Origin: Coprococcus sp.
GTDB lineage: Bacteria > Bacillota > Clostridia > Lachnospirales > Lachnospiraceae
Assembly (NCBI GenBank): GCA_016297325.1
Contig: JAEDGW010000020.1
Span: forward strand, 1 to 29,967
Reading direction: 5' to 3'
Length of the DNA stretch: 29,967 bases
The notes below the pieces were generated by a model, which saw only the letters and a list, made by a program, of their open reading frames with translations, had not been told where the DNA came from and made no database searches. Of this stretch, positions 7,285 through 15,602 are shown one piece after another; within the stretch, counting starts at the first letter, position 1, and each line of letters starts with the position of its first letter. Position numbers and translations under genes: made by a program.

Positions 7285-8310
7285 CTATCTTCTACCGATC
7301 TCGGCATCAGAAGTTGTTACCACACTGTGTGACTTGATGTAATCTACGATCTCATCAAGCTTTGTAAATGCAAGGCCAACATAGCTGTCAGCTGCACCAT
7401 AGTAAATAGCGATCTTTCCAGACTCGCTGTCGTGAATAGTAGCACATGGGAAACATACATTAGGAACAAATCCGCGCTCCTCGTACCACTCTTCTGGTGT
7501 GAGAAGGAAATTCTCACAACGATACTTAACGATTGATGGGTTATCAATGTCAAGGATTGCTCCACCGATCGAGTATACATAACCGTTACATGTTCCTGAT
7601 ACTCCATGGTAGAATAACAGCCATCCTTCAGAAGTCTCGATAGGGGCTGCACCGCCACCGATCTTGAGTGACTCCCACCACTCACTGCTCTTACCCATGA
7701 CATGTCTGTGCTTACCCCAGTAAACCATGTCAGGGCTCTCGCTTACGAATATATCACCAAATGGTGTATGTCCACTGTCACTTGGACGTGACAGCATTAC
7801 GAAATTGCCGTTGATCTTTCTTGGGAAGAGAACTGCATTTCTGTTGAATGGAAGGAATGGGTTCTCGATCCTTACAAATGTCTTGAGATCCTTTGACTTT
7901 GCGATACCGATCGCTGCGCCGTAGAAATCCTGGCACCAGATCGCATAGTATGTATCCTCTACCTTTACAAGTCTTGGATCGTATGCGTATACAGGCATGA
8001 ATTCTTCGCCATTCTCATCAACGAACTTGATCTTCTCCTCGCTGAAATTCCAGTGGATAGCATCCTCGCTCTCTCCGAGATAGATGTAAGGAATTCCATT
8101 TACCTGCTCGCCTCTGAATACTCCAACAAACTTTCCCTCAAATGGAACTACTGCGCTGTTGAATATTCTTGCAACACCCTTTACAGGGTTTCTTCCTATT
8201 ATAGGATTCTCTGTATATCTCCATATTGGAGCGTCATGATTGTCATTTGCCGGTCTGTCCTGCCATGGCACATTTGGCACTGGCTCGCTGAACATCTTTA
8301 CTTCTGACAT
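7285..8310 (-). CDS. GH130 beta-1,4-manno-oligosaccharide phosphorylase (GH130_2-like)
   Basis: Cytoplasmic inverting phosphorylase. It is expected to use phosphate to release mannose 1-phosphate from beta-1,4-manno-oligosaccharides. The five-bladed propeller family is recognisable from NPVKGVARIFNSAVVPFEG, GIPYIYLGESEDAIHW, the catalytic-acid motif VYAYDPRLVKVEDTYY (the Asp about residue 111), NRNAVLFPRKING, KIGGGAAPIETSEGWLLFYHG and GAADSYVGLAF. Its length (about 341) and motif spelling resemble the shorter GH130_2 group (like R. albus RaMP2) rather than the longer gene next to it. The start chosen is ATG 8308-8310, with AGAGG upstream; the GTG six bases earlier is less likely. Substrate preference is inferred from subfamily resemblance and from the paired epimerase. 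Confidence 0.9.
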   Translation of the reverse strand: MSEVKMFSEPVPNVPWQDRPANDNHDAPIWRYTENPIIGRNPVKGVARIFNSAVVPFEGKFVGVFRGEQVNGIPYIYLGESEDAIHWNFSEEKIKFVDENGEEFMPVYAYDPRLVKVEDTYYAIWCQDFYGAAIGIAKSKDLKTFVRIENPFLPFNRNAVLFPRKINGNFVMLSRPSDSGHTPFGDIFVSESPDMVYWGKHRHVMGKSSEWWESLKIGGGAAPIETSEGWLLFYHGVSGTCNGYVYSIGGAILDIDNPSIVKYRCENFLLTPEEWYEERGFVPNVCFPCATIHDSESGKIAIYYGAADSYVGLAFTKLDEIVDYIKSHSVVTTSDAEIGRR

Positions 8311-8325
8311 AAGCACCTCTTTCTT

Positions 8326-8341
8326 CCGGCCCTCCCGCCGG
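8326..8341 (-). other. Small hairpin with a Shine-Dalgarno-like loop just upstream of the GH130_2 start
   Basis: On the minus strand CCGGC-GGGAGG-GCCGG forms a five-base GC stem whose loop is itself a GGGAGG ribosome-site look-alike. It lies about 10 bases upstream of the real ribosome site (AGAGG, about 8312-8317). It could tune translation or protect the transcript; no T tract follows. Structure is seen directly, function is unknown. Confidence 0.4.
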
Positions 8342-8428
8342 ATATTTATATTTTCACGTTATCTATCTTTCGCCTGGGCAAAATGACATCTTACTCCGAT
8401 GCCATTTAGTCAGGCTATCAGTTCATTT

Positions 8429-9607
8429 CTATTTGTCTGCGTTCTTGAGGAACTCAAGGTTCTTCTTGATAAGATCGCATCTCTGTGCTACACACTCAAC
8501 GCTTCTACCTGGATCAGCAGGTGTGTTGAATACATAGTCGATAAGTCTGTCGACTGTTGTTGTTGCAACGTGCATTCTTGTATCGCTTGATGCGTAGTAG
8601 ATGAACACTTCATTGTTCTCGTTCACGATGGCACCATTTGTGAATACAACGTTTGATACGTCGCCGACTCTCTCCTCTCCACGAGGTCCGATGAGCATTC
8701 CTGATGGCTCAGCGATAACCTTTGAAGGATCATTAAGATCAGTTGCAAATGCATAAAGCACGTATCTGAGACCAGCAGCTGTATTTCTTACACCGTGTGC
8801 AATGTGGATCCAGCCCTTCTCTGTCTTGATAGGAGGTGCGCCTGCACCGTTCTTTGCCTCTGTTATAGTGTGATACTTACGAAGACTTGTCATCTTCTCC
8901 TCATCTATAACTGCATGCTCTATATCGTCGCAGAGGCCGAATCCTATTCCGCCGCCGCTTCCTGTCTCGATGAAATCATCCATTGGACGTGTGTAGAATG
9001 CGTACTTGCCATCTACAAACTCAGGATGAAGCACTACGTTTCTCTGCTGTGGGGAACGAATAGTCTTGAGGTTGTCAAGGCGCTCCCAGTGCTTTAAGTC
9101 CTTTGTTCTCACGATACCAGCTGCTGCAACTGCTGCTGAGAGATCATTTACAGTTGTATCCTTGCTCTCTGAACAGAATACACCGTAGATCCATCCATCC
9201 TCGTGCTGTGTCAGTCGCATATCGTATACATTTGTCTCCTCAGGACACACATCGTCCAGAAGGATTGGGTAATCCCAGAAACGGAATCCATCGACACCGT
9301 TATCACTCTCAGCTACGCCGAAGAATGACTTTCTGTCATTTCCCTCAATTCTTGCGACAAGATAATACTTGCCGTTCAGGTAGATAGCACCTGAATTCAT
9401 AACTGCGTTTACTCCGAGACGCTCAATGAAGTATGGGTTTGTCTCAGGGTTTAAGTCATATCTCCATGTGAGAGGTATCATCTCTCTTGTGAGTACAGGG
9501 TACTCGTATCTGTCATAGATTCCGTTATAGAAATCTGTCTTCTTATTCTTTCTCTCAAGAAGCTTGTTCAGCTTATCGAGCTCTACATAATATTTCTCAT
9601 TCATCAT
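8429..9607 (-). CDS. GH130 4-O-beta-mannosyl-glucose phosphorylase (GH130_1-like)
   Basis: Cytoplasmic phosphorylase expected to cleave mannosyl-beta-1,4-glucose with phosphate, giving mannose 1-phosphate and glucose. About 392 residues, as in the GH130_1 group (R. albus RaMP1, B. fragilis MGP). Diagnostic stretches are the N-terminal helix-rich segment, LGVNAVMNSGAIYLNGKYYL, VARIEGNDRKSFFGVAES, the catalytic-acid motif ETNVYDMRLTQHEDGW (Asp about residue 129, close to Asp131 of MGP), and NGAGAPPIKTEKGWIHIAHG. There are three possible early ATGs; the one at 9605-9607 sits about 10 bases after GGAG and is preferred over the one abutting it. It lies directly after the 2-epimerase gene, which makes its substrate from mannobiose. 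Confidence 0.92.
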   Translation of the reverse strand: MMNEKYYVELDKLNKLLERKNKKTDFYNGIYDRYEYPVLTREMIPLTWRYDLNPETNPYFIERLGVNAVMNSGAIYLNGKYYLVARIEGNDRKSFFGVAESDNGVDGFRFWDYPILLDDVCPEETNVYDMRLTQHEDGWIYGVFCSESKDTTVNDLSAAVAAAGIVRTKDLKHWERLDNLKTIRSPQQRNVVLHPEFVDGKYAFYTRPMDDFIETGSGGGIGFGLCDDIEHAVIDEEKMTSLRKYHTITEAKNGAGAPPIKTEKGWIHIAHGVRNTAAGLRYVLYAFATDLNDPSKVIAEPSGMLIGPRGEERVGDVSNVVFTNGAIVNENNEVFIYYASSDTRMHVATTTVDRLIDYVFNTPADPGRSVECVAQRCDLIKKNLEFLKNADK

Positions 9608-9649
9608 TTCCGGCATTCTCCTTATTTTTTAAAAGCATTTGAATGCTAT

Positions 9650-10825
9650 CTACTTGTCGTCGGCAATTCTCTTCATGACCTCCAGGCACATCCTGCCATT
9701 GTGATATGGACACTTCCAAGGCTCCACGATAGGTCGTCCGACTCTTGGTGTTCCGTCTGCATGAAGATCCCAGAACCACTCTGATCCCGGTCTCTTATCT
9801 ATGAAGTATTCCTTTATGTACTCCCATACCTTCTCGGCAGCTTTGTAATACTTACACTCGCCGCTCTTCTGGTATGCATTTATAAATCCTACTATTGATT
9901 CTGCCTGAACCCACCATACTCTTACCGTGTATGGCACGCCCTTTTCACATTCTGTCAGAACCGAATGTCCGTCGAAAGCAAGCTCATATATCTGCTCTGC
10001 AAGAATATCTGTTATCTTTGTTATCTTCTCTGTGTACTCTGCATCTCCAAGTACCTCGGTTGCTCTGTCAAGCAGCCATGATGTCTCAATGTCATGTCCG
10101 TAGGAGTACAGATCTATCAGAGTGTTATAATCCTTGTCGAAAAATACTTCCTGTCTCTTGAGCTCCGGATTGTATACCTTATCGGCAAATACATCCAGCA
10201 GCCATTCCAGGCGTTCCTTAACCTCTGCATCCTTTGATACCTTGTACAGCTCTGTATAAGCTTCAAGTGCATGGAGCAGTGTGTTCATAGTTCTCTCTGC
10301 AAGAACTCCGTTCTCAGAAAGCTTTTCATTTGACTCAGGCTTGAAATCTCTTGTGAATGCCTCGAGATATCCTCCCTCGTCAGTGCACTTCTCTTCTATT
10401 GTATGGAAGAGCTTCAGGGCCAGGTCCAAAGCCTCCGGATCACCGGAAGCTTCGTAGTAGGCGGATAAGGCATATATACTAAATGCCTGGTTGTAAGTGT
10501 GTTTTGTCGTGTCCCTCACTGAACCATCGTAATTCATGGACCAGTATATTCCGCCATATTCCCTGTCTATACAATATTTTTTCAGAAATTCATATCCATG
10601 AGCAGCCTCGTCAAGAAGCTTTGGGTCCTTCAGCGTGTTGTATGCACTTGCAAAGAACCAGGTAATTCTGCTGTTGAGGATACAACCTTTCTCCGCCTTC
10701 TTATCAAGGTTCAGGTCGTAATCCATATATCCATAAAATCCGCCATACTCATCATCCCTCAGGGCTTCCCAGAATGGGATGATAGCATCTGTTAATTCTT
10801 TTTGAATCTCATTTCTCATATTCAT
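9650..10825 (-). CDS. AGE-family cellobiose/mannobiose 2-epimerase
   Basis: Cytoplasmic alpha/alpha-barrel epimerase that interconverts glucose and mannose at the reducing end of beta-1,4 disaccharides. Here it most likely turns mannobiose into mannosylglucose for the GH130 enzyme encoded next. It has 391 residues. The catalytic histidines line up almost number for number with the R. albus enzyme: H185 in NTLLHALEAYTEL, H244 in YGHDIETSWLLDRA and H375 in CPYHNGRMCLEV (184, 243 and 374 there). The aromatic substrate-site segments WFFASAY and VRVWWVQAES are also present. The start could be either of two ATGs (10825 or 10819); the ribosome site is weak. It begins 24 bases after the second permease gene, so it is part of the same operon. 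N-acylglucosamine 2-epimerase is a less likely alternative. Confidence 0.93.
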   Translation of the reverse strand: MNMRNEIQKELTDAIIPFWEALRDDEYGGFYGYMDYDLNLDKKAEKGCILNSRITWFFASAYNTLKDPKLLDEAAHGYEFLKKYCIDREYGGIYWSMNYDGSVRDTTKHTYNQAFSIYALSAYYEASGDPEALDLALKLFHTIEEKCTDEGGYLEAFTRDFKPESNEKLSENGVLAERTMNTLLHALEAYTELYKVSKDAEVKERLEWLLDVFADKVYNPELKRQEVFFDKDYNTLIDLYSYGHDIETSWLLDRATEVLGDAEYTEKITKITDILAEQIYELAFDGHSVLTECEKGVPYTVRVWWVQAESIVGFINAYQKSGECKYYKAAEKVWEYIKEYFIDKRPGSEWFWDLHADGTPRVGRPIVEPWKCPYHNGRMCLEVMKRIADDK

Positions 10826-10849
10826 GAACTCTTTTCTTCTAATAAATTA

Positions 10850-11734
10850 TTAACCCTTTACAGCACCCTGTGTAATACCACTGTAGATCTGCTTCTGGCA
10901 GCAAATGAATACTACAAGCGCTGGTATGATCGAGATGATAACACCTGCACAGATCAGGTTGTACTGGCTTCCCATAGGTCCTACGAACTTGTAAAGTGAG
11001 ATAGCCATTGTCTTGATCTCAGGACTTATGAGGTAAAGGTTTGCAGCGTAGTACTCGTTGTAGATTACAACGCCCTTCAGTATACAAGCTGTAACGATAG
11101 CCGGCTTGAGAAGTGGAAGTATGATCTTCCAGTAGATAGTCCAGTATGATGCACCATCCACGATAGCTGACTCATCAAGTGATACTGAGATGTTCTCCAT
11201 AAACTGTATGAAGATGTAGATCGAGATAACATCTGTACCACAGCTCATGATTATGTAACCGTATAAGTGATCGATGAAATTCAGATCACCCATGATGTTG
11301 TAGACTGTAACCTGCATAGCAACGGCTGGAAGCAGTGATGCTACGAGGAATAGTGTTCTGATAAAGCCATTTCCCGGGAACTTGAATCTGTTAAGTACAT
11401 ATGCAAGCTGTGTTCCTATTACTACTGATACAAGGAGTACGCAGATCATGACTATAACTGAGTTGATGAACGCACGGCCCATGTTTGCAGTTGTAAATGC
11501 CTTTACAAAGTTGCTGAAGTTCAGGAAACTCTTAGGGAGTGTCATTACTGAGGTAGCCTTGTACTCGTCTGCTGTCTTGAAGGCTGTTGTAACACATGAT
11601 ATAAGAGGTACAACTGCGCACAGTGAGAAGAATACAAGTACAAAATACTTGAGGAATCCTCTTACATAATATCCAAGGGATCTTTTTTCTTTTATCGGTG
11701 CTATGCTTGGCACATCTGTCTTTCCTCTTGCCAT
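10850..11734 (-). CDS. ABC sugar transporter permease, MalG-like (CUT1 family)
   Basis: An inner-membrane permease of the CUT1 oligosaccharide family, 294 residues with about six hydrophobic segments beginning near residue 30 (FVLVFFSLCAVVPLISC). The cytoplasmic EAA-type loop that contacts the ATPase is visible as SAIVDGASYWTIYWKIILP. It ends in a short basic/glycine tail like MalG-type proteins. It pairs with the permease gene immediately upstream; only one base separates that stop from this ATG, and its AGGGAGG ribosome site lies within the end of the previous gene, so translation is probably coupled. The substrate is inferred from neighbours to be beta-manno-oligosaccharides. No ATPase gene is present in the window, so a shared MsmK/UgpC-like ATPase elsewhere is expected. 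Confidence 0.92.
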   Translation of the reverse strand: MARGKTDVPSIAPIKEKRSLGYYVRGFLKYFVLVFFSLCAVVPLISCVTTAFKTADEYKATSVMTLPKSFLNFSNFVKAFTTANMGRAFINSVIVMICVLLVSVVIGTQLAYVLNRFKFPGNGFIRTLFLVASLLPAVAMQVTVYNIMGDLNFIDHLYGYIIMSCGTDVISIYIFIQFMENISVSLDESAIVDGASYWTIYWKIILPLLKPAIVTACILKGVVIYNEYYAANLYLISPEIKTMAISLYKFVGPMGSQYNLICAGVIISIIPALVVFICCQKQIYSGITQGAVKG

Positions 11735-11735
11735 G

Positions 11736-12767
11736 TTACTTACCTCCCTTCGCTGAAGCGGTCATCTGCTTCATATATTTTCTGGTATCTTTCTCCTGCT
11801 TCTTGCGGAGCTTCTTTGCCTTGTAACTCTCATCATCTGCACTTGAATCCTTGAAGATGTACTCAAAGAACAGCTTCTGGAGTCCTGCACATATAAGTAT
11901 GATAAGGAGAAGTACAACCGCCATTGCTGATGCAAGGCCTACCTTCTGGCTTGTATGTGCTATCTTGTTCATGATGATGAAGTAAGTACCTGTTCCGTTT
12001 GCACCTGTTGTGATAACGAAAGGCTGCTCGAAAGCACTGAGTGATCCTGTTATTGCTAAAATTACATTTAATGTTACGATTGTCTTGATACTTGGCAGTA
12101 TGATATATCTAAACTGCTGGAATTTATTTGCACCATCAAGCTCTGCTGCCTCATAAAGTTCTGCATCTACCGACATGATAGCTCCAATGAAGAGAACCAT
12201 CATCTGTCCGAGGTATCTCCAGACTGATGTTGAAACCAGTGTCCAGTTGTTGATACTCTGGTCTTTGAGCCAGTATGGAAGGTTGTCTAAGTTGAATCCA
12301 CACAACTGAAGGATCGAGTCAAACACGAATCCTCTTGTGAAGAAGAATTTGAAAATGAAACCTACAGCGATACCGCTGATAAGGTAAGGGAAGAAAATCA
12401 AGCCCTTGAAAAGGTTTCCGCCTTTTACTCTGAAACTCAGAAGAGTTGCCAGGAAAAGTGCAAGCACTAACTGTACAAGTGCTCCTACGATGTAATACAA
12501 ACTGAGCTTTAATGCACCGAAACAGTCACTTCTTGTGAACACGTCGATATAATTCTTTAATCCTACGAATTCTCTCTTTTCTACAGGCGTCGTATATTTC
12601 ATCTTGTAGAAACTAAACTTAACCATCTCTCCGAATGGTATATATGTAAATACTAATAGCAAAAGCAATGGGATAATTGCGAAGGCTGCGCATATTATTA
12701 CCTGCTGTCCCTTCCTGCTTGACGCCCATTTACCAAAGCCGGATTGTTTTTTATTAGCCATACTCAT
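11736..12767 (-). CDS. ABC sugar transporter permease, MalF-like (CUT1 family)
   Basis: The first of two CUT1 permeases, 343 residues. Hydrophobic segments start at about residue 22 (VIICAAFAIIPLLLLLVF) and the EAA loop is EAAELDGANKFQQFRYIILP. The C-terminus carries an unusually long, lysine-rich cytoplasmic tail (residues about 315-343). The start could be the ATG at 12767 or the one six bases later at 12761; the ribosome site is a G-rich GGCGGTGG just upstream. It forms a heterodimer with the next permease and works with the solute-binding lipoprotein encoded 85 bases before it. A GC-rich hairpin sits in that gap. Confidence 0.92.
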   Translation of the reverse strand: MSMANKKQSGFGKWASSRKGQQVIICAAFAIIPLLLLLVFTYIPFGEMVKFSFYKMKYTTPVEKREFVGLKNYIDVFTRSDCFGALKLSLYYIVGALVQLVLALFLATLLSFRVKGGNLFKGLIFFPYLISGIAVGFIFKFFFTRGFVFDSILQLCGFNLDNLPYWLKDQSINNWTLVSTSVWRYLGQMMVLFIGAIMSVDAELYEAAELDGANKFQQFRYIILPSIKTIVTLNVILAITGSLSAFEQPFVITTGANGTGTYFIIMNKIAHTSQKVGLASAMAVVLLLIILICAGLQKLFFEYIFKDSSADDESYKAKKLRKKQEKDTRKYMKQMTASAKGGK

Positions 12768-12789
12768 TCCACCGCCTTTTTCATAATAA

Positions 12790-12817
12790 GCCGGAGCAGG
12801 TCGCTACCCGCCCCAGC
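12790..12817 (-). other. GC-rich hairpin between solute-binding protein and permease genes
   Basis: Arms at 12790-12801 and 12806-12817 give a 12-pair stem with a four-base loop on the minus-strand RNA. Three of the pairs are G-U, which pair only on that strand, so the structure appears to be for the operon transcript. There is only a weak T-rich tail. In maltose-type operons a structure at this place raises binding-protein levels relative to the permeases by stopping or protecting part of the transcripts; the same role is inferred here. Confidence 0.65.
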
Positions 12818-12852
12818 CTGTAAATAGTTCTTACTTTATTATAGAAGTTACA

Positions 12853-14301
12853 TTACTCCTGATTAGCCTCGATACCTAATGACTCCTGAGCGTCTGACCA
12901 CTTCTGGTTCCACTCAGCCATGATATCGTCGAATGACATGTCGCCATTTGCTGCATGCTCGATGATAGCCTGGATCTTGTCGTTACCACCATTGCTTACG
13001 TTAAGCTCTGACTCTGAGTTGAGCTGATTGAGGTAGTCCTCCTCGCCCTCAAGAGCTGCCTCGTCTGCTACGAAGTCAACACCGTCGAATGCGATCTTTG
13101 ACTCTGAACCAGGAACAAGTGCAAGTGAATCCTCGTTGTAAGCATATCCTGACTTCTCTGTCATCCACTTAACGAATACAAGAGCTGCCTGCTTCTCATC
13201 ATCTGAAGCGTTTACGTTGATACCGTAGCAGTAATCTGCACCTGATGAAGCGTACTGCTTACCATTTACTGAGATAGGGAAAGGAATGTATCCTATATCG
13301 TCTGCGTTAGGTCCGCCTGCTTCCATCTGTGGGTATGCCCATGAACCAAGTACCATACATCCGATCTCGCCGTTGTTGATCATTCCCTTACATGACTCCC
13401 AATCTGTTGTTGCGTAGTCATCCTCTGTAAGTCCCTGTGATACTGCATCATAGAGGATCTTGTATACTGCATAAGCATGTGTATCATCACCGTAGTTCTT
13501 GAATGGGTCCTTTGTATGAGCTAACTTCTGATTCTTGTATGTAGCATCTCCTGTTGCTGTGATTGAGATATAATCATCCCAAGCTCCCATTGTCCAGCCT
13601 GCTGCATAGTTTGTGTAAAGTGGGATACAATCTGGGTTCTTCTCCTTGATTGCCTTGAGTGCTGCGATGAACTCCTCTGGTGTCTTAGGTACATCTGTAA
13701 CACCTGCATCAGCAAATACCTTCTTGTTGTATACGATACCCTGTGTTGTAGCTGTAAGAGGTACTCCGTATACCTGACCATGATACAGCCATCTGTTTGA
13801 GTAATTTACGAGCTGGCTCATTGTATCGTAATCGCCGAATGACATGAAGTATGTTGAAAGGTCTGCCATGTCTACTGCTGGAATACACATTACTGTCTCG
13901 TAGTTTCCTGACTGAAGATGTGTAAGAGCATCGTCTGCGTAGTTTGTATCTGTGATAACATCAACCTTGATGTTTGGGTACTCCTTGTTGAAGTCCTCAA
14001 GATACTGCTTCCAGTTCTTTCCGTTGTACTCATCTGAGTCAAGGTCTGTTCTGTTGTTATAGAACTTGATCTCTGCTGAAAGATCTGTGAAGTCTGTTCC
14101 TAACTGGATGTCTGCATAAGACTTGATTCCATCTGCTGCAGCTGCTGTTGTGTCATCTGCTGAATCACTTCCAGTTGCCTCTGTGGCAGCCTTTGTTGCC
14201 TCTGTTGTTGCCTCTGTCTTATCGTCTCCTGATCCACAACCTGCAAGTGATGCAGCCATGAGACCAGCCATTGCGATACATGCGATACGCTTTGTTTTCA
14301 T
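12853..14301 (-). CDS. Extracellular solute-binding lipoprotein of the manno-oligosaccharide ABC importer
   Basis: A 482-residue family 1-type sugar-binding protein. The N-terminus is a lipoprotein signal (MKTKRIACIAMAGLMAASLA) with lipobox LAGC, so Cys22 would be lipid-anchored outside the membrane. Residues 28-60 are a low-complexity Thr/Glu/Ala/Asp linker typical of gut Firmicutes lipoproteins. The mature domain shows YNNRTDLDSDEY, YGVPLTATTQGIVYNKKVFADAG, ASGADYCYGINVNASDDEKQAA and VFVKWMTEKSGY. A strong AGGAGG site precedes the ATG. It is the first gene of the operon, followed by two permeases, and is divergent from an AraC gene. The ligand is inferred from the downstream mannan enzymes. 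Confidence 0.93.
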   Translation of the reverse strand: MKTKRIACIAMAGLMAASLAGCGSGDDKTEATTEATKAATEATGSDSADDTTAAAADGIKSYADIQLGTDFTDLSAEIKFYNNRTDLDSDEYNGKNWKQYLEDFNKEYPNIKVDVITDTNYADDALTHLQSGNYETVMCIPAVDMADLSTYFMSFGDYDTMSQLVNYSNRWLYHGQVYGVPLTATTQGIVYNKKVFADAGVTDVPKTPEEFIAALKAIKEKNPDCIPLYTNYAAGWTMGAWDDYISITATGDATYKNQKLAHTKDPFKNYGDDTHAYAVYKILYDAVSQGLTEDDYATTDWESCKGMINNGEIGCMVLGSWAYPQMEAGGPNADDIGYIPFPISVNGKQYASSGADYCYGINVNASDDEKQAALVFVKWMTEKSGYAYNEDSLALVPGSESKIAFDGVDFVADEAALEGEEDYLNQLNSESELNVSNGGNDKIQAIIEHAANGDMSFDDIMAEWNQKWSDAQESLGIEANQE

Positions 14302-14346
14302 AGTTTTGTCCTCCTTAAAACCTTCTGTGTTTTTAACTATATATTA

Positions 14347-14373
14347 AGTATACATTAATTTAATTTTTAGTCA
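14347..14373 (-). promoter_or_regulatory. Likely promoter of the manno-oligosaccharide operon (weak -35, activator-type)
   Basis: On the minus strand a good -10 (TATACT, 14347-14352) lies about 46 bases before the lipoprotein ATG. At the proper distance there is no consensus -35; instead a TTAGTCA element (14367-14373) overlaps that place. This is the layout expected for a promoter that needs an activator bound next to the -35. The activator is presumed to be the AraC protein encoded divergently. Confidence 0.5.
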
Positions 14374-14510
14374 TCACTCATTCTTGTTATTAGTCACATT
14401 TTCTTGTTTTTTTCGTTAATTTAGCTACCAAATTTATTTTTTTACGCTTTCTGTTAGTCATTTTCACCATGCACCAGCGGTCATAACCTGTTTTTCACCG
14501 TTTTTTTAGC
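14367..14510. promoter_or_regulatory. Repeated TTAGTCA-type boxes in the divergent AraC/transport intergenic region
   Basis: Three copies of TTAGTCA occur in the same orientation (14367-14373, 14390-14396, 14454-14460), plus two related TTAGCTA elements (14421-14427, 14506-14512). TTTTCACC also occurs twice, 31 bases apart (14461-14468 and 14492-14499). The full spacer between the divergent start codons is 377 bases, AT-rich and T-tract-rich, with no gene. Direct repeats at roughly helical spacing are how many AraC-family proteins bind. The repeats are seen; binding by this AraC protein is inferred. Confidence 0.5.
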
Positions 14511-14541
14511 TAATTAATTTATTTATTCGCTTTTATCCCGC

Positions 14542-14570
14542 TTGTAAATGGTATATCTGTATTGTATTAT
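14542..14570 (+). promoter_or_regulatory. Likely promoter of the AraC-type regulator
   Basis: On the plus strand a -35-like TTGTAA (14542-14547) is separated by 17 bases from a -10 TATTAT (14565-14570). It lies about 110 bases upstream of the AraC ATG and downstream of the TTAGTCA boxes, so one regulator bound between could affect both directions. Confidence 0.5.
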
Positions 14571-14678
14571 TAATGTAAATTCCAGATTAATTAAGCGTAT
14601 ATTTACTTTTTTAATTGCGGATATGTTTATTCTTACATCATTATATGTATATCAAGATAGAAATGGAGGTAGTTTATC

Positions 14679-15602
14679 ATGACATCACAGGAACTTTATT
14701 CTTATAAGATAATATCCGGGCACAACGCCGAAACAGAACTCGGCGATATCCTGTCACACAAAAACTACTATATATATGATGAATCCATGAAACACGACGG
14801 GCTGATCCATCTGCTCTACAGCGGTGAAGCAGCTTCATCTTATTCATGCTCATACAAAGTCTCATTTATTCCATGCTATCACCTCTTATATATATATGAA
14901 GGAACTCTGGAGATTTCATGTGAAGACAAGCACATAGTCTGCCCTGCATCATCAGTCATATTTGTGAGACTTGGTGAATCCGTGCTGTACGAGACAGCAA
15001 ACGGAAAGTGCCGTTTCTATGAAGCTGTCTTAACCGGCGGAGCGCTGTCGAACTATGCGGCTTTCCTGCCACATGTGATCCCATACAAAAAGGAACTTTC
15101 AGGAGCATCCGTGCTCTGGAACAACATAGCCCTCGTCGAGAAATGTCAGAGCACTGAATCTGTCATCGATCTGTTCAAGATGTCCAAATGGTTCAACGAT
15201 ATACTGACCGAGTTATGTGTGTACGTGTCAAGTTCATCAAAGAAGAAAGACAGCACACCTTCATACCTCATGGCCATCAAGGAGAAAATGGACACCGATT
15301 TCAGCAGTCAGTTCTCACTGGACGATCTCGAGGACGAATACCGCATCAGCAGATACAGAATATGCCGTGAATTCTCACAGCATTTCGGTTCATCTCCTAT
15401 GCATTATCTCAATCATCAGCGTATACTTGCGGCCAAAAGACTGCTTCTCACAACTGATATGTCTGTACATGAAGTGGGCTCTCAGGTCGGCATAGAGAAC
15501 ACCAACCATTTCATCAACCTGTTCAAAAAAGAAACCGGCGCCACTCCGCTTTCTTTCAAGCAGGCAGCGCCGGTGTCTATCTCCGAGCTACACTATCTTT
15601 AA
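14679..15602 (+). CDS. AraC-family transcription regulator of the manno-oligosaccharide locus
   Basis: The only well-supported plus-strand gene. It has 307 residues: an N-terminal cupin-like sensing half (about 20-130, with YHLLYIYEGTLEIS and the following cysteine-containing strands) and a C-terminal double helix-turn-helix (about 205-295: FSLDDLEDEYRISRYRICRE, FGSSPMHYLNHQRILAAKRL, then HEVGSQVGIENTNHFINLFK and TGATPLSFK). A good GGAGG site precedes the ATG. It is divergent from the ABC importer operon, a classic position for its activator; the likely inducer is a manno-oligosaccharide. Its 3' end overlaps the 3' end of the convergent LacI gene by 26 bases. Confidence 0.93.
   Translation: MTSQELYSYKIISGHNAETELGDILSHKNYYIYDESMKHDGLIHLLYSGEAASSYSCSYKVSFIPCYHLLYIYEGTLEISCEDKHIVCPASSVIFVRLGESVLYETANGKCRFYEAVLTGGALSNYAAFLPHVIPYKKELSGASVLWNNIALVEKCQSTESVIDLFKMSKWFNDILTELCVYVSSSSKKKDSTPSYLMAIKEKMDTDFSSQFSLDDLEDEYRISRYRICREFSQHFGSSPMHYLNHQRILAAKRLLLTTDMSVHEVGSQVGIENTNHFINLFKKETGATPLSFKQAAPVSISELHYL

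Noticed and set aside
13500..14250. Low-complexity Thr/Ala/Glu coding and repeated TCTG-type strings in the binding-protein gene, considered as a repeat array
   Set aside because: They are codon repeats of a lipoprotein linker and Thr/Asp/Ala-rich protein, not a CRISPR or satellite array.
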